64,000 nucleotides of DNA, taken from positions 35,731 to 99,730 of the forward strand of contig CAJNDS010000643.1 in assembly GCA_905221605.1 (NCBI GenBank), written 5' to 3'. Position numbers and translations under genes: made by a program. Positions 51,622 to 63,488 of this stretch are shown here, piece after piece. This stretch comes from Symbiodinium natans (Eukaryota > Sar > Dinophyceae > Suessiales > Symbiodiniaceae). The notes beneath the pieces were generated by a model. That model saw only the letters and a list, made by a program, of their open reading frames with translations, was not told where the DNA came from and made no database searches. Within the stretch, counting starts at the first letter, position 1, and each line of letters opens with the position of its first letter.

Positions 51622-54600
51622 TCTTAGCGAAAAGAATAACTTTGCATGTGGGGTTATCCGGTCCTTTAATTTGTTTTCAATGGTATGAGAGGCCAGGGGA
51701 AAGTCAAAGACTTTACCACGGCTGGGGAAGAACACGCCGGGAAGCGATCTGTCGATGCAAAGATGCCTTGACAGTTTCAATAATGCCCTCAAGGTCGGCA
51801 TGAGTCTTCTCTTCAAAAAGCACGGTCCGGACTCCTCCTCGCCCTACTCAAGGGAGGTCCATCGGCTGTTCCTGGTTTCGCTTTCGGACGGTTCTTGGAG
51901 GCGTCAGAAGGCCTTGGGAATTTGCAGAAAGCAGAAATTGCGTGGCTGGAACGAAAAGGTAACCAGTTCAGCGAAAAAGAAGTTATTGAAAATCAACGCT
52001 CATCGCCCAAGGCGATAGTGCGAGCAGCCGAAGAGATGCGACGCGCGTGATTCTGACTTTGTGTCGTTGTTCATTCAGATTTCCAGCTGTCCCAACTTTG
52101 TTAGCATCCATGTTTGCGAATTTGTTTCAGATTCCCGATGTAGTGCTCAGTCTCACCGGTGTCGCAGTCAGCCCTTGCGAAATGGCAAGGTGGTGCATAG
52201 TGAAACAGGCCAGAAGCACGCGACCAACTGGAACAAAACGAGTAGCTGTGCTGGGTTTAGACAGGTTGGTATGTGGTATGTGGATTGCCTCGGATTGTTA
52301 TCATGTTTGTCCTTGTTGCGTTTTTCTCTGTGTTTGCCATATTCGATATGGGGCCACGTTGTGGGCTCAAAACGTTTGTTCGTTCGTGGAACGGGGATGA
52401 AAAGCGGCAGCTGATCATCGATCTGGGGATATCAATAGTGCAAGAAATAGTTTGAACCAATTAACAAGTTTCCTTTACACTTCATTTTCATTCGAAGAGA
52501 TGTTGTTCATGTTCCAAAGTTCACAAACGAGTCAATTCAAATCATTGGCAAAAAATCATTCTGGTGGCAAAGGGGTTTCGCTACTAACCAGAGCAGAAAT
52601 TCTTTCAGGTTCACAAAATGTTCATAGTTTTTGCGCAAAATAGATGGAAAACTTTTCAGTTTCGCCTATATTCACTGGGGCATCTGCAGTTGCCGAAATT
52701 AGGGCAAAGATGTGTCATAGATATCATGGGCTTATGTTCATGTGCAAATGCAGCAAGACGGCTACATGAAATAGACGCCAGTTATTGACGAGCCTTCGAA
52801 GCCCAAGCTAGCTTCCGAGTCTCTTGAATTTTCCCCACCCCGCGGGAACTCCAGCCTACTTGTCTCTGGATGTTTTTTGATTTTTTTGTATTATCGGGAC
52901 CCACGGGATTTCCGGCCTAATTTTCTCGATGTTTTTTTCCCGAATTCTTTGTGATTTTTTCGGTCTATTTTTCATGTTCTTCGCAATTTTTTGTCATGTT
53001 CCCCGGAAATTCCAGCCTACTTTGTTTTCGGTTTTTTGATTTGGAGGTCATCATCTGTCTCATGCGGAATGAATACGTATCATAAGCCTACCAAGAGATT
53101 GACGAACTTTGCAAAGTTGAAAATGCCTCGAATCTTGGACAAGAATACCACCGCTCAGAGTTCCACCTCGGCTTGGCTCTGTGCCAAAGCGGTTCCCCAT
53201 CCGCCTGTTCTCGGCTCTTAGCTTCGAAGGCTTTAAAGGTTTTCAGGTCTGTTGGCCTTGGCGTTTAGAAGACCCTAGACACCTAGCATCGCCGAGACGG
53301 CAAATGCACGCCAGGGGCTCCTTCCTTCTAAATCCGCTCTGTCGCAATGGCGAAAATCTCCTATCAATGTCGGCAGCGCTCATCCAAAATACAGCAGACG
53401 ATGCTGAAAACCCAGGCTAGCCAAAACCTAGGAAACCGCTGGGGGAAATTCTGGGGCATGCTGATGTATGGCCCATGTGGCCCTCGTTTCCTTGCGGCGG
53501 ACAAACTCGTTGGCGAGACCGCACTGAGGAGGGTTCTCGAGCCGGCACCGGCTTTTGGGGCTGCGAGGCGGGTGAAGTCGCTTCACAGAATTCAGCATGC
53601 AGTTTTGGGACGCTGTGCGAGAGCGGCGCTGGAGCCGCATGAACGTCAGAAACGTATATAAACTCATCGGCATTTTCTCGGATGCCTCATGTTGTATAAA
53701 GCCGGTAGCGGCAAAACATGCTTTTTTGGCAATGCAGAAATTTTTGCTTCCTGTGATCTGACATAGCCATGAAAACCGTCGGTGCCGTCGATAGTTTTGG
53801 TTGGCTTGGTGCCCACGTTGTTTTGCCATGTGCTTGAAGGGCTCGAAACGGCAGACCTAACTTCCAAAGGTAGTCAGGTTGCTTGCCACTTGAATGCATC
53901 TATTTTCTGCGTGTGACAAAGAGAGACGTGTTGGGTGAAGACCTTGAGCTGCTTTGATGACGGTTGCCTTAGGCGACAACCATTCATGTTTTGGATCCTC
54001 AGGAACCTCAGGAAAGCATGATCACCACCAAGTGGGTCGTGTACCTTGGTTGGGAAAGTTCATTCGAGGGCGCATCCGGATGCCACGTGTGCTTAGCTTC
54101 AACTATGACCCTTTGGCATGGAAGACATGGGATGAAATTGACAAGATTGCCCAACTGCACTTCAGGCCCCGGGGAAGAACCCCTCCAACTTTACTCCGAA
54201 ATTCTTTGTGCAGCTGGGCCCTTCGGACTGCGATGCCGCTTTCGCAGACTGAGACTCTGTTTCCTGAGAGGATATCCTTGTGGTGGCTTTGTTTACGTCC
54301 GTTGAATGCCGTCGAGCTTGCGATTGTTCGCCCTTTTGCCACTGATGCCGAGGCCTGGGCACCGTTGTGTTGTTGATTTCAAGTGTTAAGGTATGGTGAC
54401 CGAGGTTTTCAAATGGCTGTGTGGGGAGCAAAGGCTGCAAATGATGCCCTTGATTTTGTTTTGACACGCTGATGTCATGGAGCTGACAGCTTAGCTCGGG
54501 GAAGGCCCATGCTCATGTTGGCTTGCTTGTTCGCTCATGGCGTGTGGAAGCTGTTTGGCTTCGCGGTGAGTTTTCAGGTCGAAACACCTTTCATGAGTCC

Positions 54601-54755
54601 AGGATCCGTTTCTGCTTGAACCGCGATTGGAAGCAAAGAAGATCTTCGCAGGCTGAGGAAACACCATAAGCAAATACAATGAGGGTCTGAAACATCGTGG
54701 ACATTCATTTGCCGCGCCCAAAGCCTAAACCCCCCGTAAACCCCCAGGATTTTCG
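51622..54755. other. stretch without a recognised gene
   Basis: Several short plus-strand frames are open but show no domain. Around 52836-53030 degenerate units of 'ccgg.a.ttccagcctacttt...' recur about three times between T-rich segments. Around 53995-54320 a plus-strand frame could be exons of an unknown gene, but no motif supports it. Confidence 0.4.
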
Positions 54756-54850
54756 AACCCTAAACGCGAAACCCTGAACCCTAAACCCTAAACCCTAAAC
54801 CCTAAACCCTAAACCCTAAACCCTAAACCCTAAACCCTACACCCTAAACC
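54756..54850. repeat. interstitial telomere repeat, (CCCTAAA) with eight perfect units
   Basis: From about 54779 the heptamer CCCTAAA is repeated eight times without error, with degenerate units on both sides. TTTAGGG is the telomere repeat reported for dinoflagellates. Confidence 0.95.
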
Positions 54851-56069
54851 GACCTGTTGAAAGGCCAGCTCCATGCAGGAGGTGTTTGCCTTGTGGGGCA
54901 AGGCTTGGGCAGTGTTATCTCGGAATGCTAAGCTTCTTTTGGGGTTCTCGAGATCGGGACTCACGGTGTTTGTAGTTCGACCCAACCTGGGTTCAGGTGT
55001 GGACATGCTGAGACTCTAGGCCCAAGCGGCTTATTGTAAGAAAGAAGGATGTTGGGACGCGCGGCTTCGGAAGTTGTTGAGAACCAGGCAGGTCTTCGCG
55101 ACAGCCCGGTGCAGTTGAAAGCGTTGTTGGAAGTCAGTGCCCGAACCCCGATAGAGAGACTATTTTGTTCAACATCTCTCTTAGGGCTACGCGAAGGGCG
55201 GCTGACTATTGAGGGAGTAGTTGGCCGACATCCGGGCCCGACAAGTGAACCCATCAAGTCATCCCATGCGACCGCACGCCGCACCAAGATTATCCCGACA
55301 GATTGATACCGCACGTACCATACCGTTGCCACACCGTCACACCAGTGCCATGAGCTTGCTGCTTTGAAGCTTAGAATTGGATTCCCGTGCTCCCCAACTT
55401 TCGAAGAGCACGCGGGTTGCTTGTGCAGGTGCCTCCCTGCGCCGTGGCGCCTTTGAATGCTGACGTAGATCTCATCCTGATGTATAGCATGCACTTTGAG
55501 GCCACTGATTTGTGGGGTTGATGGGGGGATGCCGAGGATGCTATGCTTTGGGATGTTCCCCCTTATACCAACAGTCCTTAGTAGGGATGATAATTGGGGG
55601 GTACTATAATGCCTATTCAGGACTGTCAGAAAAAGTATACTATCTACATGGGGTCTGCGGACGCTTTTGGCCAGACGAATCCAGCGGCTTTGGCCGCTGC
55701 AACGGAGCTTGAGAATGGCTTCGCGAGCCCTGGCGGCCTTTCAGCTTTGGAAGCCTCAAAGAAGCCCCTAGACGAGGACCCCCCCCTTGAGTTTTCTCCG
55801 AAGCCCTCTCAGAAGCCTTCTCTTAAGCCCCCTCTCCCCTAAGCCTTCCTGAGCCCTCCCATCCTAACCGGCTTCCTGCTCTTTGAGGAATGGGACCTAC
55901 GCTTGGGCCCAGTGTTTTCGGAGCTTGACGATCCACCAGGCGAACTTGACCTCCTACGAAGACATCTATGCCGCTGGCAAGCACGCATGCTCGGTGCAGA
56001 GACGCAACACGGGCTTTGAGTGCGGGTTGCGGGCTCCACATCCTAAGACCTGAGCTTGTTTGATCCCAG
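54851..56069. other. stretch without a recognised gene
   Basis: Only short frames are seen. A plus-strand piece near 55920-56000 reads 'HQANLTSYEDIYAAGKHAC'. It resembles the exon at 59505-59603 in one motif and could be an upstream exon or a relic of the transferase-like gene. Confidence 0.35.
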
Positions 56070-59000
56070 GATGCGAGAGGCTACGAGGTTCGGCGAGATT
56101 GGGTCAATGGACCCAACTTGGTGTTTCGGGCAGTGCTCAAGAACTTCATGGAATCTGGGCTTGTGTTACCCGGAGTCGGGAGAATGTTGTCAAGAGTCTG
56201 TGGTTGCCGGGTCTTTTCGGGGGTGTTGCAGGTCACCGTAACCCTCAGAGCTTTGAGGTCCTTGGCCAGTTCTTGTGAAGAGCTGCAGGGGGGCTCGAAA
56301 CCCCCAAGCCCCGAAGGATGGGACCTTCGGCAATTACAGCCACTTCTACTACATGGAGTTCGATGCTGCACCCAGATCTTGAAAGCAAGCACGCAGGCTT
56401 TGTTTTGATCAGCATAAGAACCTTGTACGACATCCAGGCCCTTCCGAGACCGAGACAGGCTTAGCAGGCGACATCAGGCGACAATGGGCACAGCGTTACT
56501 CACGAGACTCCAAAGTGTGATGATGCCTGTGCGGAGCCGCCAGCTGACCAGACCACCCTCCTCCAAACACGAAGCCCCTCGCAGTAACATTTAGTGGGAC
56601 CTTATAAAAGCAGCCATGGCCGCAGTATCTTAGGGGACATTGTTGCACGGGGTGATCAAATGTTATGGTTACATCAAGGGCATGAATGATCTTGGTTCAA
56701 GCTTTCGTTTGCAAGGTGCCTGTCCGTGAAATGTGGATGGACCAGTTTGTGACCGAGGTGCAGGGCCCGGGGGTGGGTGGGTGTAATCCTGCCTTTCTTG
56801 GGCCGCCTTGCAATGGGCTCTTTTGTAACTCTAAACCCTGAACCCTCAGGCACTAAGTTAGAAAACGCCCTTGATACGCGGAAAGCAAACGCTCCTCTCT
56901 CATCAAGGCCTTGTTCTACCCAGAGGCTGCAATCCGGGGCAGCCATTTTCGCGGAGAGCTCGGGGGAGGGCTTAGGGTTTAGGGTTCACGGTTGAGGGCT
57001 CAGGGTTTTTAGGGGTCTGGGATATATACCTGTGAAGTACATAAACGCTCTTTACCCCAAATGATGCCTGGATTGCCTGATGTGCTCGTAGAAAAACATT
57101 AACATTCGTATGTGGGACTTCTTCATGACAACAAGCAAGTTGGGATCGTTGTCTTGTTGGTTAATGTTGTGTCTGTCTGGCTGTGGCGTCCTGTGGGTTC
57201 AGTAAAGAAGTTTTGGTTGTTTACTCGAGAACCCTAAAACGTAGGAAGATGTTTGAAAGCGGTATTGTAGGGTAGCAGAAGGAATTCAGCCACTGCGATA
57301 GAGTGGAATCGCAGTCTAATTACCCTTCAGTTACAATTTGAATGTCTCTGGGTAGCATTTTCTTGGAATTCGAGACATAGGATACGAATGAGAATCCACA
57401 AAATTTGCAGTTGTAATCGTACTTTCACAAGTATTGGTAGAGGCTAGTCGCAGTCTATGTTTATCTGTAGCTGCAGCTTGAGACAAGAGGTGTAATTACA
57501 AAATAGAAAATAATGCAAGACTATCCTAACATGCTAATTTACGAATATGCGAATATGCTAAGAAATAATCTGATACGATGAAGATAGTATGAGACTAGGC
57601 GAATATGTTTTTCTATGAGAAGTTATTCAAGCAGTAATATAACAAAATACGAATATATGCAATATAAGAACAATAAGAATATCCGAATATACGCAATACA
57701 AGAATATGAGAATATACGAATACCAGAAGACAAGACTATATTAGGAATAGAAGAATATAAGAGTATAAGAATATAAGAGTATAAGAATACAAGAATATCA
57801 GAACATGAAGTCGTAAAAATATCAGGAGTGGCACAAGAAGCTTAACCTCCCAAAATTCACGAACTCTTTGAATCCTCATACATTCCTAAAGGAATGTCGG
57901 CAGACCCGACATGGAAAAAACCTTGCAAAGAGGCAAGGACATTTGTCAGTGACAATCTTCGGGCGCCGGTTGCATTGAAGGATCGGTGAACCGTGCCATA
58001 GAGGCCCGAGGCAATGAGAGACAATCACTAAGATCTGATCCAGCCCGCCAGCTTCGGGGGCTCAGCACGAATTCCCGGCAAGACGCAGCGTCTGAGTTCC
58101 AACTGCTGCTCTGACCAAGGGGACCCCCAAAAAACGGGACCCCTGTATTCGGTCCGAGAGCCCTCGTCTTACAATCCAGGTATATTCAATGACCGAGAGG
58201 GGCTGTATTGAAAAGCGTCGTTTGGCTTGAGTTAAGTCCAAGCCCGTCATTGTGTAAGTAGGGTTACGTTCGCCTTCCAAAATTGCTGGCCACTTCATTA
58301 TGTCCACCAGGCCCTGTTTGCAAATGCCACATAGGCTCTGAAACATGCATTCTCATTCCATGACTTGAGCTGCAACTAAATATGTCATCAAGTGTACAGC
58401 AAGAACGAACTTTATCCATAATATTTGTCAAACTCAGAATGCGAATCTATTGGAACGTTCGGAATAGGTTGTGAATAGCTATGCGAGCAAAAATGCCGAC
58501 TACATTCCCTTTTCAATCATGCCCAAACCATACTCCATATAGAAGATTCCATCAGAAATGCACTTAAAGTCGGTTGACTTGAGTTGGAACAAAGTGCTAC
58601 TTAGTGCGGTTGCCCTCCGGTCAATACTTGTCAAATTGAGGCCACAAAAACACAAATCTATTGGATTCCTACTAATATCTCCTTTGTTTGGATTCTAAAT
58701 AAATTCGAAATACCATCGCTTGAAAACAATGCCCAAACCATACACGATATCGACATTCCCAGATGAGTTCTGAGGACAAGGCTGATTCGGAACAAGCCGT
58801 CAAGTGCCGTTCGCAAGAGATCCGGCCAGGAGACACCTGGGACACCTTTCTCACGAGTATGCCCGTGGAGCTGCCGACAGATCGCAGTGGTGAGTTGTTC
58901 GGGACAGGGCGCAAGATGTTTGGGGCTTCGGGGCGGGGGGGTCAGGCTGGTGACTGGTTCAATTCGTGGGTTGAGGTAGGGTATCCAGGTGTCACGTAGT

Positions 59001-59603
59001 TCGGGAGTCTGAGGCTCTACCACATCAATGGCAATGCCATCTACAATGTCCGTCATCCTTGGTTGCAGTTCTTGGCGACCAAGTTGGACGAAGATGCAGC
59101 CGACGCTGCAATGACCAGCAACTTGGTATGTGTATGTATATATATATACACATACACCAATATATACAGAAGTATGATATGATGAACAGATGGTTAAAGA
59201 CATATATATATATATGTACACATATATACATGTACACATTCATATAGAAACAATAAGATACATTGGGGTCTGTGCGTTTCAAAGACGTGCGATGCTGGGT
59301 GTTGACACATGGCGCTGTGCCGAAGCTGTCTTTTCCGGTCACCTTGAGCAGGCAAAAAGCAAAAGAGAGCACTTGGGTCTTGGTGGGGCTGGTTGGGCTC
59401 GGGGTGTGCAGCCAGTTTCTCCCCAGGCTGCACAGAGCAAGAAGCCCGACAACTTCGTGGGGATTGCGGGTCGGTTTGGGGGGGCTTCAGTGTGACATTC
59501 TCAGGTATTGCCTTCGATGTCCGCATGGCGAACCTGAGCTACGAAGAGTTCGCAGGTGGTCAGGACAGTGTTCCCCGCGCCTTTTTCCTTGATGTCCTCT
59601 CAG
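56070..59603 (+). CDS. intron-split gene, possibly a nucleotide-sugar-transferase-like protein (exons only)
   Basis: Separate plus-strand exon candidates read in a coherent order. Exon a (56070-56158, after ccag) has 'RRDWVNGPNLVFRAVLKNF'. Exon b (about 56317-56373, after gaag) has 'NYSHFYYMEFDAAP', an E-x-D motif of the kind that binds metal-nucleotide sugar. Exon c (about 58761-58889, after cccag, before gtgagt) has 'GDTWDTFLTSMPVELP'. Exon d (about 59000-59126, before gtatgt) has 'LRLYHINGNAIYNVRHPWLQ'. Exon e (59505-59603, after ctcag, before gttgtg) has 'GIAFDVRMANLSYEEFAGG'. The WxNGPN, MExD and HINGNAIYN motifs recall an expanded dinoflagellate protein family with a glycosyltransferase-like core, from memory. 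Exon phases could not all be reconciled, so some boundaries are wrong or the gene is decayed. The long intron (56.4-58.7 kb) is AT-rich. Confidence 0.4.
56969..57012. repeat. degenerate telomere-like tract (TTTAGGG strand on plus)
   Basis: 'gggcttagggtttagggttcacggttgagggctcagggttttt' contains two good and several degenerate units. Its orientation is opposite to the tract at 54.8 kb. Confidence 0.65.
57230..57835. repeat. AT-rich stretch ending in degenerate 'aagaatat' repeats
   Basis: From about 57530, short units such as aagaatat, gaatatac and agagtata recur with many variants. It lies in what would be the long intron or spacer between exon candidates b and c. Confidence 0.75.
59126..59240. 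repeat. AT-rich palindromic dinucleotide tracts
   Basis: 'gtatgtgtatgtatatatatatacacatac' (about 59126-59155) is a near-perfect inverted repeat. A second tract (59199-59240) of tatatata/tacaca units follows. Both lie in the intron after exon d. Confidence 0.8.
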
Positions 59604-60004
59604 GTTGTGAGAGTTGTTGTGAGGCCGAACTGAGGCTGAAGGCTCTTCGGAGGCTGTGAGACCTTGGGGTCGTGGGCCCTCAGATCCCAAGAGCTTGCTC
59701 TTACCCCGCACCCCGAAACCCATAACTCCCATCACCCGTACTGCATCTTCCCTTCTTGTAGAGTGTCTCGCTGCTGTCACTCCATGCATGGCTGGCAGTA
59801 GTTCAGCCATCACGGTGTGTATTTGCTGGGACCGTACGCATCTACTAAAGTTGCACGGGGGCATCCTGCCAGAAGGAACAACGGGCACGAAGACAAGGGT
59901 TCGCAACTAGTTCTCGACTGTGAGCCGAGTCTCAGGCGCTTGCAAACGTGACGTAGTCGTCGCCGCCGCGGAGCCGCGGAGCCTTGAAGCCTTGAAGCTT
60001 TATC

Positions 60005-60055
60005 CCCTAAGCCCGAAGCCCCAAGCCCTAAACCCTAAACCCTAAACCCTAAACC
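60005..60055. repeat. interstitial telomere-like tract (CCCTAAA)
   Basis: Three to four good CCCTAAA units are preceded by degenerate 'cccgaagccccaagccc'. The C-rich strand is on plus. Confidence 0.85.
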
Positions 60056-60199
60056 GTTGGCAGGACACGCCCTACAGGGGCGATTCCCTCCTTGTCGGAA
60101 ACTATGCACAGACGCACCTTTGGCCTGACTAGTCGAAGTCGAGCCACGCACGCCAAAGAGGACGAAATCTGAATGGTTTCCGGTGTTCTTGTTTTAGTT

Positions 60200-60264
60200 C
60201 TAGGGGGTTTAGGGTTTACGGTTAGAGTTTAGGATTTAGGATTTAGGGTTTAGGGTTTAGGGGA
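60200..60264. repeat. interstitial telomere-like tract (TTTAGGG)
   Basis: Several TTTAGGG and variant units ('gatttagg', 'gggtttacgg') lie in opposite orientation to the tract 145 bp to the left. Confidence 0.85.
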
Positions 60265-60459
60265 TCCAGGTCCCCTGCACTTCCAAATCCGGCAGGATCG
60301 GGGCACTAGTGTGGCTCTGTCATTAGACTCGGGGGGGGATAGGTTGGAGCGCACGCCTTGTCAGTGCTTTGGTTCGTTAACAAAGCACAGCAGTCTTTGT
60401 TGTGCAAGACATCTGCACGAAGGTAGGATCGACCTTTGCATGGGGAGATTTCCCGTCCT

Positions 60460-60525
60460 TGCTCTCTCGCTCTCTCTCTCTCTCTTTCGTTTTTTTTCCT
60501 TTTTTTTCTTTGTGTGTGTGTGTGC
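60460..60525. repeat. CT, T-rich and GT microsatellites
   Basis: (ct)n at about 60463-60484, then T runs, then (gt)n at 60510-60524. Surrounding open frames on both strands have no recognisable domain. Confidence 0.85.
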
Positions 60526-62583
60526 GGAGAACCAACAAAACAGAAAACAAAGCGAAACAAAGCAGTCTTGGACTCTTTTCAGAGGGCCGGCTCCCCAAAA
60601 GACTCGTGAGCTGTTGTGTTTGTTGGTGTTTAGGTTCTGCGGAGACATGCGCGTTTTCCGTCCTCGAGGCAAAGAAATGAAGAAGGGAAACAAAGCAATC
60701 CTTCCCCGGAGCGTACGAGAAGAAGACCCCGCTTCTTTTTCCCGAATGCGTGACAGAAGGGTTCCCGTTTCAATGGTTAGGGTTCCCGTGGGGGGCGCCA
60801 TCTTCGTAGCTGTCCTCACTTTTGGAGCTTCGTTGTGCCTTCGCGCGCCAAAGCTGCTGACAGTTACGAGGATAAGTGCTGACGTCAACTGGGCTCATCG
60901 ACGCTTCAAGGGGCAGGATTCTCGACAGAGAGGGACGGATTCCGGATTCCGATCCTAGAGAGTCTCATGCCTGTCAGGTCATGAAGCAGATTTCGCTAGC
61001 AGATGTGTAAAAACAGAAGAGCGAGAACAGGGCATGAGGCACGGAGACGACAGGACAAGAAAATAATACGAGAAGCAAAACAAAAGAAAGAATGCGAGAG
61101 AAACAATGAAAAAGAGAAATAAAGGGAAAACAGAGATGAGGGACGGTAAAGTACAGACAAGAAATCAGTTTTATCATTGGATGCATCAGCTCAGACTTCG
61201 TGTCGCACGTTACGTTTGCTATCTGCGCGGTGTACATGACTTGTGTCTGCATTTGGGTTCGTGGCCCTATAAGGTTTCGACGACACTCACGAAGACTGCG
61301 ACACGCAGGGCCCCATGCCCGTGACATCGCGTAAAGCGTAAAGAGAGTTCTAGCAAGAGGAATCTTCAACAACATCGTGCTTACATTTTCATTTTCAAAT
61401 AATATTAGTTGCCGTGGAACGTCAGTTTTTGGTGTTCCATGGTAAAAGCGTGCAATATGGATACTCGAACTTGAATATTTTCTTACAATCGGGATCAAAA
61501 AGTCAGCCGAGATTTTGTGTGAGAACGCTCGTGCCTTGCATGAGGGTTGAAGTTCAGCTATCCCTAGATCTTCTTGGTATTCTGTTGAATATACGAATAA
61601 TTGTATCACATAATTGGACTGGTACTGTAACTGCTTAATAGTTCGTTAAGATCTTGCGCAGCTCAACTATAAATCTATTCTTGGGACATAGTGCCGTCCG
61701 TTATTTGAAATGGTATCTTAGCAGCATACAGTCTCGTGTTAATGCATGCAATCTGCAAATTTCACGAAGCTCAGCTTGCTTTATGAGATCACGGGTGGTG
61801 ATCATATTCAGCATTGTATCAAGATCAAAAGTTACATAATGGGCTCATGAGACCATCATCGAGCTTAATTTGGGAATTGCCTAGTAGTTGGTGAAGATCT
61901 TGAATCAGTTTAGATCTCAAGTAAGCTCACCTACAAGCCTGCTTTTCATACGGTGGACTGAGGGTCTTTCATGAATTGAACTGGTATCCGCTATCCTAGT
62001 AGCATGGATGCTAAATGGACGATTTGTTTTTTTGGGACTTCGAGGAAGTCAGCAGAACACGTTGCTTCTTGAATGGTGCAGAAAATACTCGAGCATCTGG
62101 AAGTAGAGATGTTTTTTTGTTTTTGAAAATGAAGGACCTTTCGATGCTCGTGCCGCGAGGGTAGACTGCACGCCAAAAGTGAGAATCAACTACGGACATG
62201 AAACGTCGGGAGCGTGACCCAGTAGCTGTCTATTATTGTTCAAGATAGCCTTCTTCTCAGAAAGCAACCTATGTGTCGGTGTCTTGGTATTTTTTTTTCT
62301 TGGATGACAGTTAGATGTTTTGGGATTGGAGCTTTGCGCGCACAGGCTACGGTCCAAGGCTTGCTGCAATCAATCCATTACAGCGCGCCCCCAGTTCTAC
62401 AAAGTAAGCCTCAAGCTTCGTCCAACCACTCCAAAAGCAAAAAAACACATCCCTACCCCACCCTCCGCCCCCGAAGAACCTTCTTTTGCGAAGTTAAAGG
62501 GATGTTTTTTGAGCCGAATGCCCAGGCTGCTGAACGACAGACCCTTGACTTTTCTTTGCCAATGGGGAGGTGGTTGTGAGAGT
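60526..62583. other. stretch without a recognised gene
   Basis: A + strand frame reaches 60958 and a minus frame spans 60974-61609, but neither shows a domain. The rest is moderately AT-rich single-copy-looking DNA. I see no RNA gene. Confidence 0.4.
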
Positions 62584-62640
62584 GTTTCGGGTTTAGGGGT
62601 TTGAGGTTTGTCAGGTTTAGGGTTTTATGGTTTTAGGGGG
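62584..62640. repeat. degenerate telomere-like tract (TTTAGGG)
   Basis: 'gggtttaggggtttgaggtttgtcaggtttagggttttatggttttagg' contains imperfect heptamers, G-rich strand on plus. Confidence 0.7.
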
Positions 62641-62873
62641 GATGATTCTGGGCCTGGCGGACGGTTTTCTGCTCTACTCTGGCTTGTTCTTCTTAGGGGC
62701 TTAGGACCTGAAGTTGTTGATCGGTGGCTTTAAGGCAGAGTGAGAAGCTCCACCTGCTGATCTTGCGTAATGTAGAGGCTTTCATCGCGCCGAGGCTTTC
62801 AAAGTGAGGAGTACATCCGCCATGGATCGCTCCAGAAGCTCGGCTGTCACTCTTGAGCCGCAAACATCCTGCA

Positions 62874-62913
62874 GAGCCCTAAGCCCTAAGCCCTAAGCCC
62901 TAAACCCTAAACC
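62874..62913. repeat. telomere-like tract (CCCTAAG/CCCTAAA)
   Basis: Five units: three CCCTAAG, then two CCCTAAA. The C-rich strand is on plus. Confidence 0.85.
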
Positions 62914-62939
62914 TCTCTACCATATAAACCGAAATCTTA

Positions 62940-63125
62940 AACACGAATTAGGGAATCGGACCCCCATTGTAGCACGAATTTGGGAATTTGATCCATTTCG
63001 GCCCTTCTGACCCCTTGGCCTCCCCCATTGTCAGCTGATCCATTTTGGCCCCCTCTGACCCCTCTGACCCCTCTGACCCCCCATTGTTTAGCACGAATTT
63101 GGGAATTTGATCCATTTTGGCCGGA
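62940..63125. repeat. short tandem repeats around 'cacgaatttgggaatttgatccattt'
   Basis: The unit 'gcacgaatttgggaatttgatccatttyggcc' appears at about 62972 and 63090, with a degenerate copy at 62942. Between them 'gacccctct' repeats four times. Confidence 0.8.
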
Positions 63126-63324
63126 GGGCCTATTTTTTTGGGTCTTTTTTCTTTTTTTTTGGCCTTTTTGTTTTTTTTTTGGTCGATTTTCTTGGTTTTT
63201 CCTAAGAAAACCACCATTCCCTCCATATTGTTAAAGGATTTGATGCATTTTCGTGGTTTTTGGTACGAAAAACAGTAATTTCTCTGTGGTTTCATAGGAA
63301 AGCGTTATTTCTGGTACGTTTTAG

Positions 63325-63488
63325 AAGGAAAGAAGGAAAGAAAGGAAGGAAGGAAGGATGAAAGAAAGGAAGAAAACAAGGAAGGAAGGAAGGAAGGAAG
63401 GAAGAAAGGAGGGAAGGAAGAAAGGAAGGAAGCAAGGAAGGAAGAAAGGAAGGAAGAAAGGAAGGAAGCAAGGAAGGAAGAAAGGAAG
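63325..63488. repeat. GGAA/GAAA purine microsatellite
   Basis: About 160 bp of nearly pure purine on plus (ggaagaaaggaagg units). Ser/Phe/Leu-run frames on the minus strand are artefacts. Confidence 0.95.

Noticed and set aside
58658-59239. 193-codon minus-strand frame with Tyr/Ile-rich start
   Set aside because: It begins in an AT dinucleotide tract and is antisense to exon candidates with clear motifs and splice signals.
60311-60958. 215-codon plus-strand frame
   Set aside because: It runs through CT and GT microsatellites and low-complexity sequence; no domain is visible.
63030-63050. 'ccattttggc' match to the middle of the dinoflagellate spliced leader
   Set aside because: Ten bases only. 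It is part of a local tandem repeat and does not continue into the leader's CTCAAG end.
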